Shown here in pieces: positions 10,265 through 22,915 of a stretch of 64,000 nucleotides of DNA. Location: positions 620,001-684,000 of the forward strand of contig JANVFP010000009.1 in the NCBI GenBank assembly GCA_027919835.1. Direction: 5' to 3'. The DNA is from Lentinula raphanica. Its lineage: Eukaryota > Basidiomycota > Agaricomycetes > Agaricales > Omphalotaceae. Position 1 is the first letter of the stretch. Every line of letters begins with the position of its first letter. Position numbers and translations under genes: made by a program. The notes below the pieces were generated by a model. It did not search any database and was not told the origin of the DNA. It saw only the letters and a program-made list of their open reading frames with translations.

Positions 10265-12918
10265 TCAGCTGTATGACTGTCTGGAGAGATACTCGTTCAA
10301 AGCCTGGCGTAACTGTGGGTCGTCCCATGATATTTCTTGTCTTTTTGGCTGTGGGTTCTTGACCGGCACCCTCTCCCTGTCCCTGTTCCTCATTCTCTCC
10401 ATGTCCAACTCCCTCACTCTCTCCCTGTCCCACTCCCTCACTCTCTCCCTGTCCCACTCCCTCACTCTCTCCCTGTCCCTGTCCCTGTCCCTCACTCTCT
10501 CACTGTCTTGCACCCTCTCCCTCTCCCTCTCCCCGTTCCTCCACCGCTCCCAAGACGTACTAGGAATAAGCTCTGGATTCCCCTTTTGTTCGACAAGAGG
10601 CGGATCTGATTGTGGCTTCATGAAAGGCGTAGAAGACCGACGTAAGTGGGAAAGATCCGGACATTCATCACTTGGCATATATTCAGCTGGGAGAGATAGT
10701 TGGGGTTGTGATGTGCTGGTCATTGCAGTAGTATCAGCGTTCCCGTGGTATGGTTCACCAGCTGATGGTGACTGGTTTGCAGTGGAAGGTTTGGGAATGG
10801 AGACCGCATGCCGTCTACCCTTGCCATAGACCAACTCGGGTGCCCGCAACGTCCTCCCCACGCGACGAACCTTCGCCCGTGCTGCTGGCGGTTCGGCCGG
10901 ATCGTCTTCATTCTTGCGCTGGTGAGAACCACAAGTTTAGGATTGTACAACATTCATGAAGAGGGAATAAATGATACCTTCAGGCTGCTGCTTTCACTTT
11001 GATTGGCATAAGGCCCGCTAGCAGCGGTATCAGGAGCACTGGGGGCATGTTCGATATCCAATCTCAATAGATTGGGCCCGGGTGGGATTGCCTGAAACAC
11101 GTACATGAGTACGGGGTCCAATGTGTCGATCTGAGCACGTACCAATTGCTCAGGTGTTGGTAGTCTCGGACGGATGACTACAGAGGCAGTGTTGATATCT
11201 GTGTTTTGGGCACTAACAGAATCATTGCATTATCAATCAATTCTCATCTGCACGCAGAATTTTAAGTGAAGACGAACCTGCTAGACGTAGTCAAGATGGG
11301 ACTGTTAGCACGAATGGAAAAGGACTCGGAATGATAATCCTGTATGAAAGAAACTATGAGTACTCGAAAATCAAGCTGAATCGAGTATAAGCTGATTCAA
11401 TACACTCACGACCTCAGCCTCCTTGTGAAACCCACAAAAGCTTATGATGCGGCGCAATGTGTGAGGGATATTAATAGCTTCGGGCCTCTTCAGAATTTGT
11501 TCAGACCAACACGAATTCAACAGTTCACGGATTAGATTGAAAGCGGGTTCAACTAGGATGGCATCCATAGTAGGAAGAATAGGTCGAACTCCATTGAGGA
11601 CATCAATCGCAACACTGATATCCATAGTATGGTGGGAGAACGGGGGTTCACCGGTCAAGAGCTACAAGTTATCACACATTGATCAGACACCGTGGTTGAG
11701 AGTTTGAAGAAATACAGAGGCTACCTCACACACAGTACACCCGAACGCATAAATATCTCTTGAGGTGAGTTTGCCTTGTATTGGTCGAAAGCTCGAGCTG
11801 GGATTGATGAACTCCGGCGCCAACCATCGAAGAGAACCTTGAAGAGTAGTAGAGTGCGTTGGATTGACTGATTGTGTATCCAGGATAGAGAGCCCAAAGT
11901 CCGCCAGGCAGCAATGAAAGTCATCAGAGATCAGGATATTGGCCTAATGTTGCAACTAGATAGTAAGGGCGCTGCAAATAGGACACTAAGAACATGATAC
12001 GAACTCCTTTGATATCGCCATGGACGACAGGCGGATCGAGCCCATGGAGATAGGCGACCCCTTCGGCGATTTGTACGGTCTGAGATAGATGTAAATCGAT
12101 AGGTTATACCTGCAGCGTGATGAGGAGGACTCACATAGAGCATTTTAGTGTGGATATCTAATTTGAGTCGACGAGAGTAGGACATCATGTCGCCATTGGA
12201 CATCCACGGCGAAATGATACAGTAGCTTGGCGTAAAGAGTTCCGTGTTGACGCCAAAGAAAGGCAAGATGTTTGGGTGTTTGAGCTGCCTCCATAGGAGG
12301 ACTTCCTTGCTGAGATCCTGAGATTCATCATACATATCAGAAAAAGCGAAAAAATGGCGAATAGAAAAGTTCGATAACGCACCTTCAGCAACTTTTCTCG
12401 GTCCGAATCACGTTGGAAAAATCGCAAGACCTTAATGCAAACACGTTTGTCTTGCCAACGACCAATCCAGATGTCCTAGAGCATCGAATGATTTGAGATA
12501 TAAACCAGAGGAAGACAGGACCATTCTCATACTGCAAAGCCTCCCCCTGCGACTGCTGTTTTGCTATCACAGATCAGACCTTGGAGGTACATTGATGGCG
12601 GCAAGACGCCATGCGTGCGATTCAAATGCCGCATCGAGTTCAGATATCTCTTCCACTGCTGAGTTTGGTTCATCGTCTGTGCTCGGTCGAGCTCCTAGTC
12701 AGAGGAAACAACATCAATGGACAGCCAATCTTTGAGAGAAAGCAGTATCCTACCGCCTGCAGAGCCTCCATTGCCCAAACTGCTTCGTCCTTGCCCGCGA
12801 CATTGAGATGTGTTTCATGAAAGTCATCAGCAGCTACTAGCGCAAAGATCTCGGTCTTTTTCGACTTGGTGACAACGGTGTCCTGGTCCAATTCAAGGGA
12901 AGGGTGCATGACGATCAC
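10265..12918 (-). CDS. TKL-type protein kinase K2 with Arg/Glu/Asp repeat tail
   Basis: Tandem paralogue of K1. Exons 12918-12754, 12676-12533, 12475-12383, 12317-12135, 12079-12005, 11943-11725 and 11661-11410 close in phase. The kinase motifs match K1 (VCIKVLRFF, VHGDIKGANIL, ADFGLS, APEF), so it should be catalytically competent. The tail differs: its last exon is fused with what is a separate exon in K1 (GKGRRH region onward), has no RGRP AT-hook, and carries an Arg/Glu/Asp-rich repeat made by a 24-bp minisatellite. It still ends in the shared motif EISWDDPQLRQALNEYLSRQ. Two stops near 11240 are avoided if the exon begins at the later acceptor after TGTTAG, a site also present in K1. The N-terminus is four residues longer than K1. 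Function: presumed Ser/Thr kinase, target unknown. Confidence 0.8.
10375..10535. repeat. Coding minisatellite in the kinase K2 tail
   Basis: Units of CACTCCCTCACTCTCTCCCT plus GTCC (24 bp), about three clear copies at 10427-10498, are flanked by 6- and 12-bp degenerate units. On the minus strand each 24-bp unit encodes an eight-residue Arg/Glu/Asp block. All units stay in frame. Confidence 0.85.
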
Positions 12919-13536
12919 GACTTCGAAGCTCAGTATAACTCGGATGATGCCAACGTCTATTTATTACAGACCAGCGCTTGAGTTTAAATCGAGTCTGGAA
13001 GGCTGTGGGCTTGTGATGAGGATCCATGAGCAAAGAAGAGCTGGCTCGAGTGCAGTGTGATGATGGCAGTGAGTATAGTATATAGAGCGCTTGTTTCGGC
13101 GAGCCGCCCGAGGCATACATACATCGCTTTACGAAGGTTTAGTATACAGAACTCAACCTCATACGACTCAGAACAGGAGGTAAGGTCTGTCAAAAGCGGG
13201 TCAAAAGCTCTCAAACTATTTACTTGTCTGCTATGAGACAGAAATGCGACGCCCCGAGTTGATAATGGAAATTGAATAATCCAAACGTTAACTAACCCCG
13301 GTACACAACGGTACGTGCACTCAAAAGCGACACTGTGTAACATCTACATCTTCTTTCGAGAATCTCTAGCTCGGTTGTCCTGAGTCCCCGAACTCGCGCG
13401 CAAGTTGAAGTCACGTTCATGAATCAAAGATTGTCATCCTGTGCAGTGACTACAGCTCAGTCATCATTACAAACGGTGCGTGAACGTTTGAACTTCTACC
13501 TGCTATGGATCATCATTGCTATGACTGTTGAGATAA
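12919..13536. other. Intergenic stretch upstream of kinase K2
   Basis: The first 150 bp resemble the region upstream of kinase K1 and are part of the duplication. The rest shows no gene; small open frames lack domains. Confidence 0.5.
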
Positions 13537-14459
13537 CTATGTTCCAAACAACGAAGGCATGCTAAGTGTTCGACGAAGCCCCGATGGACGCGTCTTCTTT
13601 AGCCTATTCGGTGTGTCGTCATCGGATGAATACATCTTCAGCTTCTGGATCGGAGGCTTTACTAGGTCCTTCGGTTTGTCGTCGAGTATATAGGTTTTTA
13701 TCTGGGCAAGTTTTTCACCCTTCTGGAATTTGACGTGGTTGCCCTTCTGATTTCCTGTGCTTTCTATCTTCTGCAGACGATGGCATGAGGTGAGAAGAGA
13801 TCACTGTTCTGCATGATATTTGGGACTTACTTGTACGACGTCGTCTATAACTCGAACCACGACCATCCCAGACTCGGGCCGCGATAGCTCTCCATTGATA
13901 CGGGGGGTCTGAATGTTGACTGTACCATTGAAGGCGGACTGATGCTCCTTCCCACTCCGATCGTCGAGCAGAGTTTCGAGGAAAATCGTGAAATTGACAT
14001 TGCCATGCTTATCAGGAGCAGGATGTCCAACGGCCGGTTCTCCTACCACGAGATCGCTCATTCCGAGATCTCTTGCAGCGAACGACAGGAAGTGTCGAAC
14101 TCTCTGGTCAGCAGCGTGATATCGTTCCTTTTCCACCGTTTCGAACTCTTCAATGGACGCATCTTCGCCACGGTGGTAGGTTAGAAACACATAGAACCTA
14201 GGATATAAGTTCTTGTTTCGCTCCTCAGTAGCAGGAGAAGAGACTACTGCGGTCTGCGAAGGCTGTACAGATGAAGATGGAGTCGGCTGGAGTATTCAAG
14301 AGAACATTTAGCCTTCGTTCATCATGGCTCTAGCAAGTGACTCCTCACCTTCGAACTCGAACTAGTAGGTATAACGGCAGCGACAGCGAACGCAACAGTC
14401 TCCAGAGCCACGAAGAGATAAGCCCAATAGCACAACATTGCCAAGATATATACGCGCAT
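13537..14459 (-). CDS. Unrecognised protein with N-terminal signal or anchor segment
   Basis: Three exons (14459-14349, 14286-13831, 13770-13537) close exactly to 266 residues. The first 30 residues are strongly hydrophobic (ILAMLCYWAYLFVALETVAF), consistent with a signal peptide or a signal anchor, followed by a Ser/Pro/Thr-rich linker. The middle part is a globular stretch with regularly spaced charges (YHRGEDASIEEFETVEKERY, FTIFLETLLDDRSGKEHQSA). The C-terminus is basic and hydrophilic, ending SMPSLFGT. I do not recognise the family. It sits between kinase K2 and another secretory protein of unknown function; the third kinase of the window also lies beside unrecognised signal-peptide proteins. 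Confidence 0.7.
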
Positions 14460-15427
14460 GTCGAAGATTCAAGGGAATTGCAGATGTCGGTAGTATGATG
14501 GATAGTGGTATCTACACAGGGGATGGCAGAGTTAGGACGTATACACAGTCAATATGAAGCAGAAGACAGACAGATATGAGATGTGAAACGCCCGCGTTAC
14601 AACAGAGGAAAGGAATGAAACGACTCAGTAGATATATACCAGATAACTCCAAACTCCGTCATCGCTGATGGAGAAAGCTGGAGAAAGAGTCAATTTCGCA
14701 CCAGCGTATCTTGAAGGTCTCCGGTGCCTCGGATCTATCATCCCAGAAGCAGACGACTCTGCATAAATATCTCAAATCGCAGCCGCGGTTTTGGAGGTTT
14801 TGAAGAGTTTTGAAGACGGGAGACGATCATTTGCCGCAATTTGCCCGACGCCCGTGAAGCTCCGTGAAGATGTGAAGCGGTCTGTGGGACGACGCTATGG
14901 TGCCAGGCTCCAGCTCTGATATCGATTCCGCAGCCAGTCCTTACTATAGTGGACTGGTTTCTTTTCTCGTTCAAGACCTACCACACTGCCTTCCATGATC
15001 CATTGTCCAATCTGCGATCAAAATGCTATCATGGAAGCGGGATGTTATCTCTTCACTAAGCAAAAAGAACTTGAGATAGCCTACGTTAGCCTGAGGTCCA
15101 CCATCAGCAGACAAAACTCACTTGAAACGAACGTTATGCTTGGTGCCAAAGCTGCCAAGGAACTTCAACTTGGAAGGAACTTGGAAGGAAGAAAGTGCTG
15201 CGTTGAACTTTGCCGACATCGGCATATGTTCTGGATTTGCACCTGTTTGCACTGGTTTCTCACCCGACCATTCAATAACATCCTGCAGCTCCGTCGGGCT
15301 GGGATCATATAAATCACAGAGGATGGTAAAATTTCCCTCAGTCTTTTACTGCGACTGGTTCGTCACTCTCTCCCGCTAGCAGGTCTAGTTCTTGTCCTCG
15401 CACGTTTGCGGTTTGGTCTGATTTATC
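14460..15427. other. Divergent intergenic region between two secretory-protein genes
   Basis: Separates the start codons at 14459 (minus) and 15428 (plus). It holds TATA-like strings (GATATATACC near 14632; CATATAAATC near 15307). A 106-codon open frame at 14995-15312 has no recognisable domain and I do not accept it as a gene. Confidence 0.45.
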
Positions 15428-17154
15428 ATGCATATCGTACCCGACTTTCTATTTCTTCTATTCGTACTCGTCCAACTCGTCTTCGGAGCTCCTATTCGCA
15501 TCAAACGGAATCTCGACGAATATTCTGGTTTTTTGGCAGACCCGACCATTTCTGGCACAGAATTAGAACTCTCCCCGATAGACACCAATCCTGATTCACA
15601 TTCCCTTTCGATCACGATATCTACGGGAGATTGGGATAACCCGAATGATGATTCGGACCCCCCCTTCCCGAGCGCTCTTGAAGTTCCTTCGTCTCCCATC
15701 GATGATCTTGGATACAACGGACTACAGCAGATCTCGCATGAGAATGACGGAACTTTCTTCTCCAGTGTTGCGACAACTCCAGATATGCCTCATAGTACCG
15801 ACTTGTCACTCTATACTCGGAACGCAATAGATACGGCAAGTAAAGACATGGATACTGTTGGTTCAGTCATGGACAAGGTATCTAAGTATGCCGACTCTAT
15901 ACCTGAGGTTGGAGAAATCCTTGGACCCGCCCTTCAAGTCGTGACCTGGTGTGTGAAGTTGGTCTCAAAGCTCTTGCATGGAATCTCGCAAGCCGAACAC
16001 GAATCTGCTGAGGTGCGTTCTTCTATGCCGTGTCTAACCTATCGTTAATTCCTTTGGTTTAACACCACTTTAGAAGCGGTCAGGATTTCGATGCATTGTG
16101 ATATGTAAAATTCTCTAACGAAAAACTTTCATGATTTCTAGTGGTTCATTCGTCAAACTCATCACGGACGAGACCTTGAAAAGTGCGCATCTAAACCTCT
16201 CAGTGTTCTACACACCGTTGATGGTCAACCAGGGCACCCTGGATGGTTAGTTGTGACCGTTCATCCCAAACACAGTGTATATTTCCAAGGCCGTGAACAC
16301 CATGATTGGGCGCACAAGCTTGTGAATACTACAACCGTGAGTTGCCCCATCATCTGAAACCAACGAAGATGTTTAACTCTACCTATAGCACCTTGGCACT
16401 TTCTTCTTCCATGTGTATAGTGGTGCGTGCTACAAAGCGAGCAATTTGAAAATTGATCGAAACGATTTGAGTAGCCCGTGCTGGTATCTTCATTAACGAT
16501 GGCGATGGTGGATATCTGAACGTGAGTCGCGATCCCTGACTCGAGGTTAACCTCAAGTGAACCATGTATCCAACCAGTGGGCTTATTCCGCTCCCGCGGA
16601 CAAACTTCAGACTTATGGTTATCAAGGACATCGTCTGGTTTAGTAAGTCGAATTGATCCATTGCAAGGAAATAAATGTACTTACACTCATATATCATGTT
16701 CATATTGTAGCAAAGGAGGTGCTCCTACAACGGGAAAGCCAAAGTCAGGAAATTGTGGCCTTCACGTATATCAGTACCAGATGCACGAGAAGAGCGTTAA
16801 CCCGGTCGGCCACTACACCGTTGTCGCAATCGTGAAAGATGCTGCTGGACTCGTAGTCGGTTTCGAAGGAGACGGCAATGCATCTGCAGGAACTCTCGTC
16901 CACAGTCAACTACCCAACCCTCTCCGTATCAAAGCGGGCACTACAGACTCTGCACCATTGATGTTCGGGTACGGGAAAGACATATGGAAGAGTGACAATA
17001 AAGCTCGCTGTAAGGTTGGGTCGTATGATGGTGGGAGTAGACAGATGGATTGTAGCTTCAAGTGCGACTTTTTCCCTCCGGTGAGCACCGTTTTTCCCGG
17101 CTCGTGTTCTCAAGTGCTGAGATGATCGTACGCCAGTTGAAATCAAAGTTATGA
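15428..17154 (+). CDS. Unrecognised secreted protein, intron-rich
   Basis: Exons 15428-16012, 16142-16336, 16389-16422, 16475-16521, 16578-16642, 16711-17080 and 17137-17154 close in phase to about 437 residues; a possible 24-nt microexon lies in the 129-bp first intron. Residues 1-20 are a clear signal peptide (FLFLLFVLVQLVFGAP). The N-terminal third is acidic and Ser/Thr/Pro-rich, followed by a helical segment (residues about 140-195). The C-terminal half has aromatic and glycine-rich stretches (GIFINDGDGGYLN, GHYTVVAIVKDAAGLVVGF) and cysteines in CKVGSYDG and CSFKCDFF, suggesting an extracellular beta fold. I do not recognise the family. Confidence 0.75.
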
Positions 17155-18364
17155 TTGTCGGCGTGCGCCTTTTCGAGATATGTTATTTGCCAGGCCTTTC
17201 GTTGGTCACCGAACATGGGACTGGGATGTCAATCGACGAGGCTGGTCCGGGTTTATCCCTTTTCCCGAATCTGATCACTTTGATCAACTTCCGCTCGTAT
17301 CATGCGCGCTCATTGCAGTTAGGAGAGGTTTACTGGGGACCAGGCGTTCCCAGAACGGACTCAAATTATACGGTCGTCGATATAGTTGTTATTCTTTTCC
17401 CTGTTTGCATCTACCACATCGGGTTCGCGAGGGACGATGTATAACCTAGTAGCAACACCATCGAACGTTTGTTCAAATTGTTGTATCGGCAGCCTGATTT
17501 GTGAATGTATTTATAACGAACGTATAGTATTATTTATAACTAAGAATGCGATGTAAGGTAGCATTGGTCGAAATGTGGAGGCGTGCGAAAAAATCACTAC
17601 AACGGTAGAGAACGACAAGGTGAAGAGTAGAATACATACATAATGTATGAACATGCGATAAGGTGAGCGTGATAGACAGAAGCGGGGGGAAGCTAACGAG
17701 AAGCACGTACAAAGGCTAAGGCAAAACATCGTGTGGAAGGTAACGGGGGAACGAGAAAAAATATGTTAGAAAATAACAACATTCTGGATAGCTAATACAA
17801 CGCAACAAAGATATCGATTGGTGGTCGAACAACGAGAAACATTGATACGTATTCTGGAGAACAACATTCAATATAGCTGATACAATGCAAACAAAAAACT
17901 CAAGGTAACAACGTCAAAGACGAGAATCTAAATCTGACAAAACTTGTCAAAAAACATTGAATGCAACATCACAAATGGTCGAAGAGTTCAAAGGTAACAT
18001 CGAAGAGAAACTAGAACTCGGGGTGGCAACGATTTCGGAAAGGCACTGGTATCGGGATGAACGAACGAGAAGGATGGAGACCGAAATGATAACAACAAGT
18101 CAGAATATTAAAGAGAGACGCTGGACTTGAATGAGTGACAATAAACGGACGATTGGAGAAGAAATGTAGAGCGAAGGTACGCGCCAAAAGTAGTAGCCCT
18201 GGCCAGGGGCATCGAGATTGCTCAGATTCGAAATATGAAGGAAAGTGTGTTGGAGGATATCGTCTTACACCCAACGTCGATGAGGGACATGACTATGACT
18301 TAAAGAATCCAAAAGGCAAAGACAATCAGGCACTGGCAAGGCACTCAATAGACATAAATCGACC
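17155..18364. other. Intergenic, A-rich low-complexity stretch
   Basis: From about 17480 to 18340 the plus strand is rich in A and G with few C runs. Two related segments at about 17777-17812 and 17868-17900 (ATTCTGGATAGCTAATACAA and a diverged copy) indicate a small local duplication. No gene is supported; open frames on the minus strand reflect the composition. Confidence 0.45.
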
Positions 18365-20502
18365 TCACCAATGCGCCGGATCGTCACTGCTATCCATACT
18401 ACTTCGCGCACTCCAATACGTCGTATCTTCACCGCTGGTCAACGACTCGGAATCACTATCTTCGAACGGATCTAGCGTCATCATGACGATACATTCTGGT
18501 ACAGGCTGCCTCGGCTTGACCTTCCCTGCGAACGAGTTCAAGTTGGAGGAAATATGATGATCGTGTACCACAGGAGCTTGCCGCGTTTGGGCGATGAGGA
18601 AGTGTCCGGATGTGGGAGTAGTCGGGCTCTGCATAGGAGTATCCATATCATCGTCCGGCTCTGAAATGATAGATGTTACAATTTCGGAGGAATTGACTGA
18701 GGGATTCTTCGATGGGAGAGGGTTGGGAAGAGGAACGGGGAGCCCGCGACTGTCAAGTATCATCCCAGCAGGTTCCCTCGCCATGACTTCACGGCGCCTG
18801 TGAGCATTGTGCAGTTCATCGTCAGAGGGATCATCAGATTCTGAGGACGACAAACTGAAACGAGACGGTGGGAAGTTAGCTAAGGGATGGGCGGCAGAGG
18901 ATTCACGGGGAATCGCATTTGATATCGACGGACTGCTGCCTGAGCTCGGAGGAGCAAGAGTCAAAGGGAAAGGTGATCCTTTCCTTCTGTGGCCCATCGG
19001 TTTCAAGTCCGTACGACGTTGAGCAAGGGGCAAGATTTTTGAAGATTGCTGAGGACGAGGTAACAGATGTGTCTCCTACTCAGTGTTCAGCCTGGACTCC
19101 AATTTAGATGCGAACTCAGAGGAAATCTAACCTTCTTTGTCACCTGTCCAATAGATTTTCTTCTTGGTATGACTTCCTTACTCCTGGATAGACCTGGCCC
19201 GTAAACGGTTCTTCTCAGGTCACGGATGTCTTCGTCGCTGCTGTACGGCAACCCAAGCGTCCAGTCTCTTTCGCTTTTTCTTCTTGGCAACGGAGGAGCC
19301 CCATGAGCGGATCCAGGAGGTGTGTTTGGAGGAGAAGGCAGACTATTACCACTGTTCACAGAGGAGGAACAAGACGAATCACTCGGGATAGGGGGGAGCG
19401 GGCCCCGAGGAGGCTTGCTTCTTGGCGGAAGAGGCAACGGGCCCGTCGGTGCAGGCTTTTGTTTCGGTGGTGAAACACCTTTCCGACGCTGACTCGATTT
19501 AGTGGTCAGTGCGGAGCTACTCACGGAATGGTGATCCACCGTCGCAGTTTCTTCGCGGAAGGAACCTTGCTTGGGGACCATGAGATTCGATTGTGCGGGA
19601 TGACAAGAAGAAAACGGATGGATGATGTTCGATGAATATACGCTGGAATTCCCGACAGAACTTCCCGCACTTAATCGACGTGTCACAACTTGTACCCTAC
19701 CTTTCGCGAAAGGATCCGAGTCAGACGTGTCAAGGGCGGATGAATGTAGGGAGGATTTCGAGGAAGGATGGGTATGGCTCTGGAAGGATGAGTTGGTATC
19801 GCAAGATGATGAGGAAGAATGGTTTATCTCCGTGGTAGGAGCTGAGTTAAGCACTCTATCAGCGTTACCACAGAAAGAAGACACTGAGCTTTGAGGATAT
19901 GATACAAGTGAGGATAAGGAAGCGCGCCGATAAGTGGGAGATCGAGGAGGAGTAGGTAGCTTCGAGAATACGGAACGACCGCAATCAGTCGTCACGCTTG
20001 GAGGAACGATACTTGAACCACAGTCTGAACCGTGCCGAGAGAAGATGGATGCGCTGCTACCGAATCTTTCATGACGATCTGCTAATGGAAGGTAAGGTAC
20101 GAAAAGTGCAGCGTCAGTCCTTCTCTGAGCCTTCTGATTGAGCAAAGATACAGTCGGGATAGGCTTTAGACGAGAAGAAGGGTCGGAGCTTGCTGTTAAA
20201 GGCTCGGACCAACTGGACTTTAGCGAATCTGGACTTGGCAATAGAGGTAACTCGGACTGGTTGAACTTGACGGCTCCATGAGTGAGTAAGGATTTGATTT
20301 TACGCAAGACGCGAGGGCTGCTCGTAGAGGATTTGGAAGTGAGTGGTAGAGATGAGAATGGTTTCGCGTTCGCTGTTGGATAGGATGGAGGTGAAGGGGG
20401 AAAAGAAGTGAAGGTCGACAGTTTTGAATCGAAAGAGGTATCAATCTCCAACGCTGAGGAGACAAGCTCAGTGAATTCGCTAAGAGAAAATGCAACAGAC
20501 AT
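18365..20502 (-). CDS. Large Ser/Pro-rich disordered protein, unrecognised
   Basis: Two exons (20502-19144, 19048-18365) joined by a 95-bp intron give 680 residues in phase. I chose the start at MSVAFSLSEF (20502); the frame stays open for 80 codons upstream but that part looks like 5' leader. A short helical N-terminus (residues 1-30) precedes long low-complexity stretches: Ser-rich blocks, proline motifs such as GPLPLPPRSKPPRGPLPPIP (candidate SH3 or profilin ligands), clustered basic RRKS sites and acidic SESDDPSDDE patches. Such composition is typical of intrinsically disordered regulatory or cytoskeletal scaffold proteins with many phosphorylation sites. No enzyme domain, membrane segment or signal peptide is visible. 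Confidence 0.72.
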
Positions 20503-22206
20503 GGTGAAAGCTGTGAGTTCAACAGCTTGTTTGTTGACCTCTTGTCCGCTGGGATCGCTGAAGGGGCCGAGAGATGGTGGTGGTTGAGGAGAAAAAGAAG
20601 AAATATATTCGAGACGACTGTGCCCGCCATAAGACCACCCAAATCCAGAATTTTCACGTAATACGCTTGGAAGCTCGAGGCTATCTATCCAAATTAAGAA
20701 GGTGTTTAGCCGTTTTGGGATGAAGAAGCCCACGTGCTTCATTTGACAGACAAGTGATCTGTGACAGCTTGTGACAGCACGCGTCTAATCCAAATCCGTT
20801 TTTCCGGCAGTCGACTGTACTACTACCTACGCAGCAGCGATAAATGTTGATCCACCCGATGACTACTAGGACTACCAGAACTGAGGGACGCTCAATACCG
20901 TACACTCCGCTCAAGGCTCCACCCCAGCATGCAGTCAAAATCTATGAGTAAGTGATCAGTAGACGTCGACCGAATTAGCTGGTTCTCGAGACTCGTCGCG
21001 TTGATGAAGGTTATCTGTGGAATTTAACCCATCGGCTCCGACTCCACTTATCCTTCGATGGATTTACAGCACTTGGCTCGAAAAGCAAAGACTCGTTCGA
21101 CCACTGCCACATAGTAAACCTCGAAACGACGACTTTCATTTAAACGATGACTCTAGACAGTTAAGTGTGCAATCACCAGTACTGTCTTTGAGACTCATTC
21201 TCTTCAATTTCCAGCTTGACGTCTTGCGCATTTTGAGCTCACGAATTTTCAAGTTTACTCAACATGTCACGGTAAGTTGTTACGCTCAATAAAAACATCC
21301 TCGCTCTATTGACGCCAACACTAAGTACGCAGGTAAAGCGCAGATCTTTGTGGGGTAGGTTTTACCTGGACCTGGAAGAATTTCGCCTTGGAAACGACCT
21401 GAATTATACCTTTTTCTCGTCATTCCAAGCCTCCTGCCTGGGTACCTATGAGAGCGCTATTATCCCTGGTAAGAATACCCTTTTCTCAAAAGATCCTTCC
21501 TCCGAAAGCACTTTATTTTAGCACTCTACCTACTTTTACTATAACGGCTCCTCAGCTAAGGCTGTCATACACAATCATACACTAGCGGAATCTTCGCCAT
21601 TGCAATATCGATAGACTCTCATGAGTCTGCGATTCTCCGCCTCTACTCAAAATTTTTAACGGCGGGGATACCCCCGGCTCCTCACCTGCCTCCCTCTTTT
21701 TCCGCATTTCCGCCTTCCTCAAGCGTGTGGCGTTGGAGACTTTCGTTTTCGTCAGTCCCTCGGTGACTAGTCCAAGCCGTTTCAATGTCTACGGTGTTCC
21801 CCTCTATATCGTTATGGCTGGCCCAGAAGCCGCAAAATACAGCATAGCGGGAGAAGGAGCATGTCATAGTCTCTCGGTGCATGATACCTGGTAGACCTGT
21901 TAGAATTCCGGCTACTGAGGATGCCAGAGTTCTTCTTCACTTGCTGTCATCTGTAGCTCACCACCGACTGCTCGGGCCTCGGACTGTGAATCTCCGTGTA
22001 CCTTCTTATCATTCCTTTGTCAGTTTCTACGAACCCTCCGTATCAGATTACGAGTCTTGCCCTGAGGTTACAAGACAATATTCGTGCAGTTCACCTCGTC
22101 GTCCATCAGAACGAAGGAAGATAGACGACTAGTATGTATGATAGAATGAAGTAAAGCAAGTTTGTCTTAAGACCGATGAAATAGTCCAATGAAGGATGAA
22201 AAATCA
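20503..22206. other. Intergenic stretch, nothing recognised
   Basis: Includes the probable 5' leader and promoter of the Ser/Pro-rich gene. Open frames at 21017-21292, 21309-21521 and 21881-22132 lack domains and splice context. No repeats or RNA genes noted. Confidence 0.45.
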
Positions 22207-22915
22207 TCACAACGAAGCCAACAAACCCTCAACTTGGTCAAAAATCCCCTCTAAAAATGTGACATTCGAACAAAGCGCATCAATCACCTCCGACTCCGTG
22301 AACAACCATCCTGTCAGATTCTGATAATTCCCCAATGTCGCGATAGTCCCACTTGGGTAATAGACCGGCCATCCCTGCGAAGGCAACGCATTCTGAGGAT
22401 CTTGAGCGAAGGCCAACCAAGTACGTTGCATTGTCTTTGATAAAGCGATTCCTGTAGAGGTGGATGGGATAGACGTAACGTTGGCGCTGGTGTTGTACGT
22501 TCCGAACACCAAAGGGATTTCTGACGTGTGATACGCACGCAATTGAGGGATATATGTTTGGGAAGATAGCTTCACGGCAATATGAGGATTGAGTGCAACC
22601 AAGGATCCAGAGCTTCATCGACTCACCTTGATATTCATATCTGAACACAGAGACACCAGCTGCAGCACGGTACCCAGTGGTTCCAGCCATGGCACACAAT
22701 GTTTCCTGGTAGATAATGGTAGATAATACACGGTAAATCGCACGAGCCTCGAGTCCTAAGTGGCAAAGACCTACCATAGTGTTGATAGAAGAAAGAATGT
22801 CGAGTACAGGTTGAATGGCCACTCCTGCCGCGACCAACTCCGCTATGACGATGAATATATCACCTTCATTAGCTGTAGTCCCAGCGAGCACTGGAACTGT
22901 ACTGCCCAGTCATAC
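22207..22915 (-). pseudogene. Carboxylesterase/lipase (type B) C-terminal remnant
   Basis: Only the last third of a type B carboxylesterase is present (family members are about 500-560 residues). Readable blocks in order are PVLAGTTANEGDIF (acid residue region), ETLCAMAGTTGYRAA, VFRYEYQ, then AYHTSEIPLVFGTYN (catalytic His region) and WLAFAQDPQNALPSQGWPVY. The nucleophile elbow and the whole N-terminal half are missing upstream. There is a reading-frame break near 22550: the stretch AIFPNIYPS and the following LRAYHTSEIP lie in different frames with no plausible intron between them. The original enzyme would have been secreted and hydrolysed esters. Truncation plus frameshift argue for a dead copy. 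Confidence 0.72.

Larger units (their letters stand above)
7108..13080. repeat. Tandem duplication of a ~3-kb kinase gene unit
   Basis: Kinase K1 (7108-9918) and K2 (10265-12918) are direct repeats with a constant offset of 2988 bp through exons 2-6; the offset changes only at small indels. Similarity continues into the upstream flanks (around 10010-10080 and 13010-13070), so promoters were copied too. Within about 8914-9629 and 11902-12617 I find only three differences, introns included, whereas adjoining exon 6 sequence differs at roughly one base in five. Confidence 0.9.

Noticed and set aside
11225..11260. Two in-frame stops in the kinase K2 tail
   Set aside because: The acceptor after TGTTAG, shared with K1, places them in the intron.
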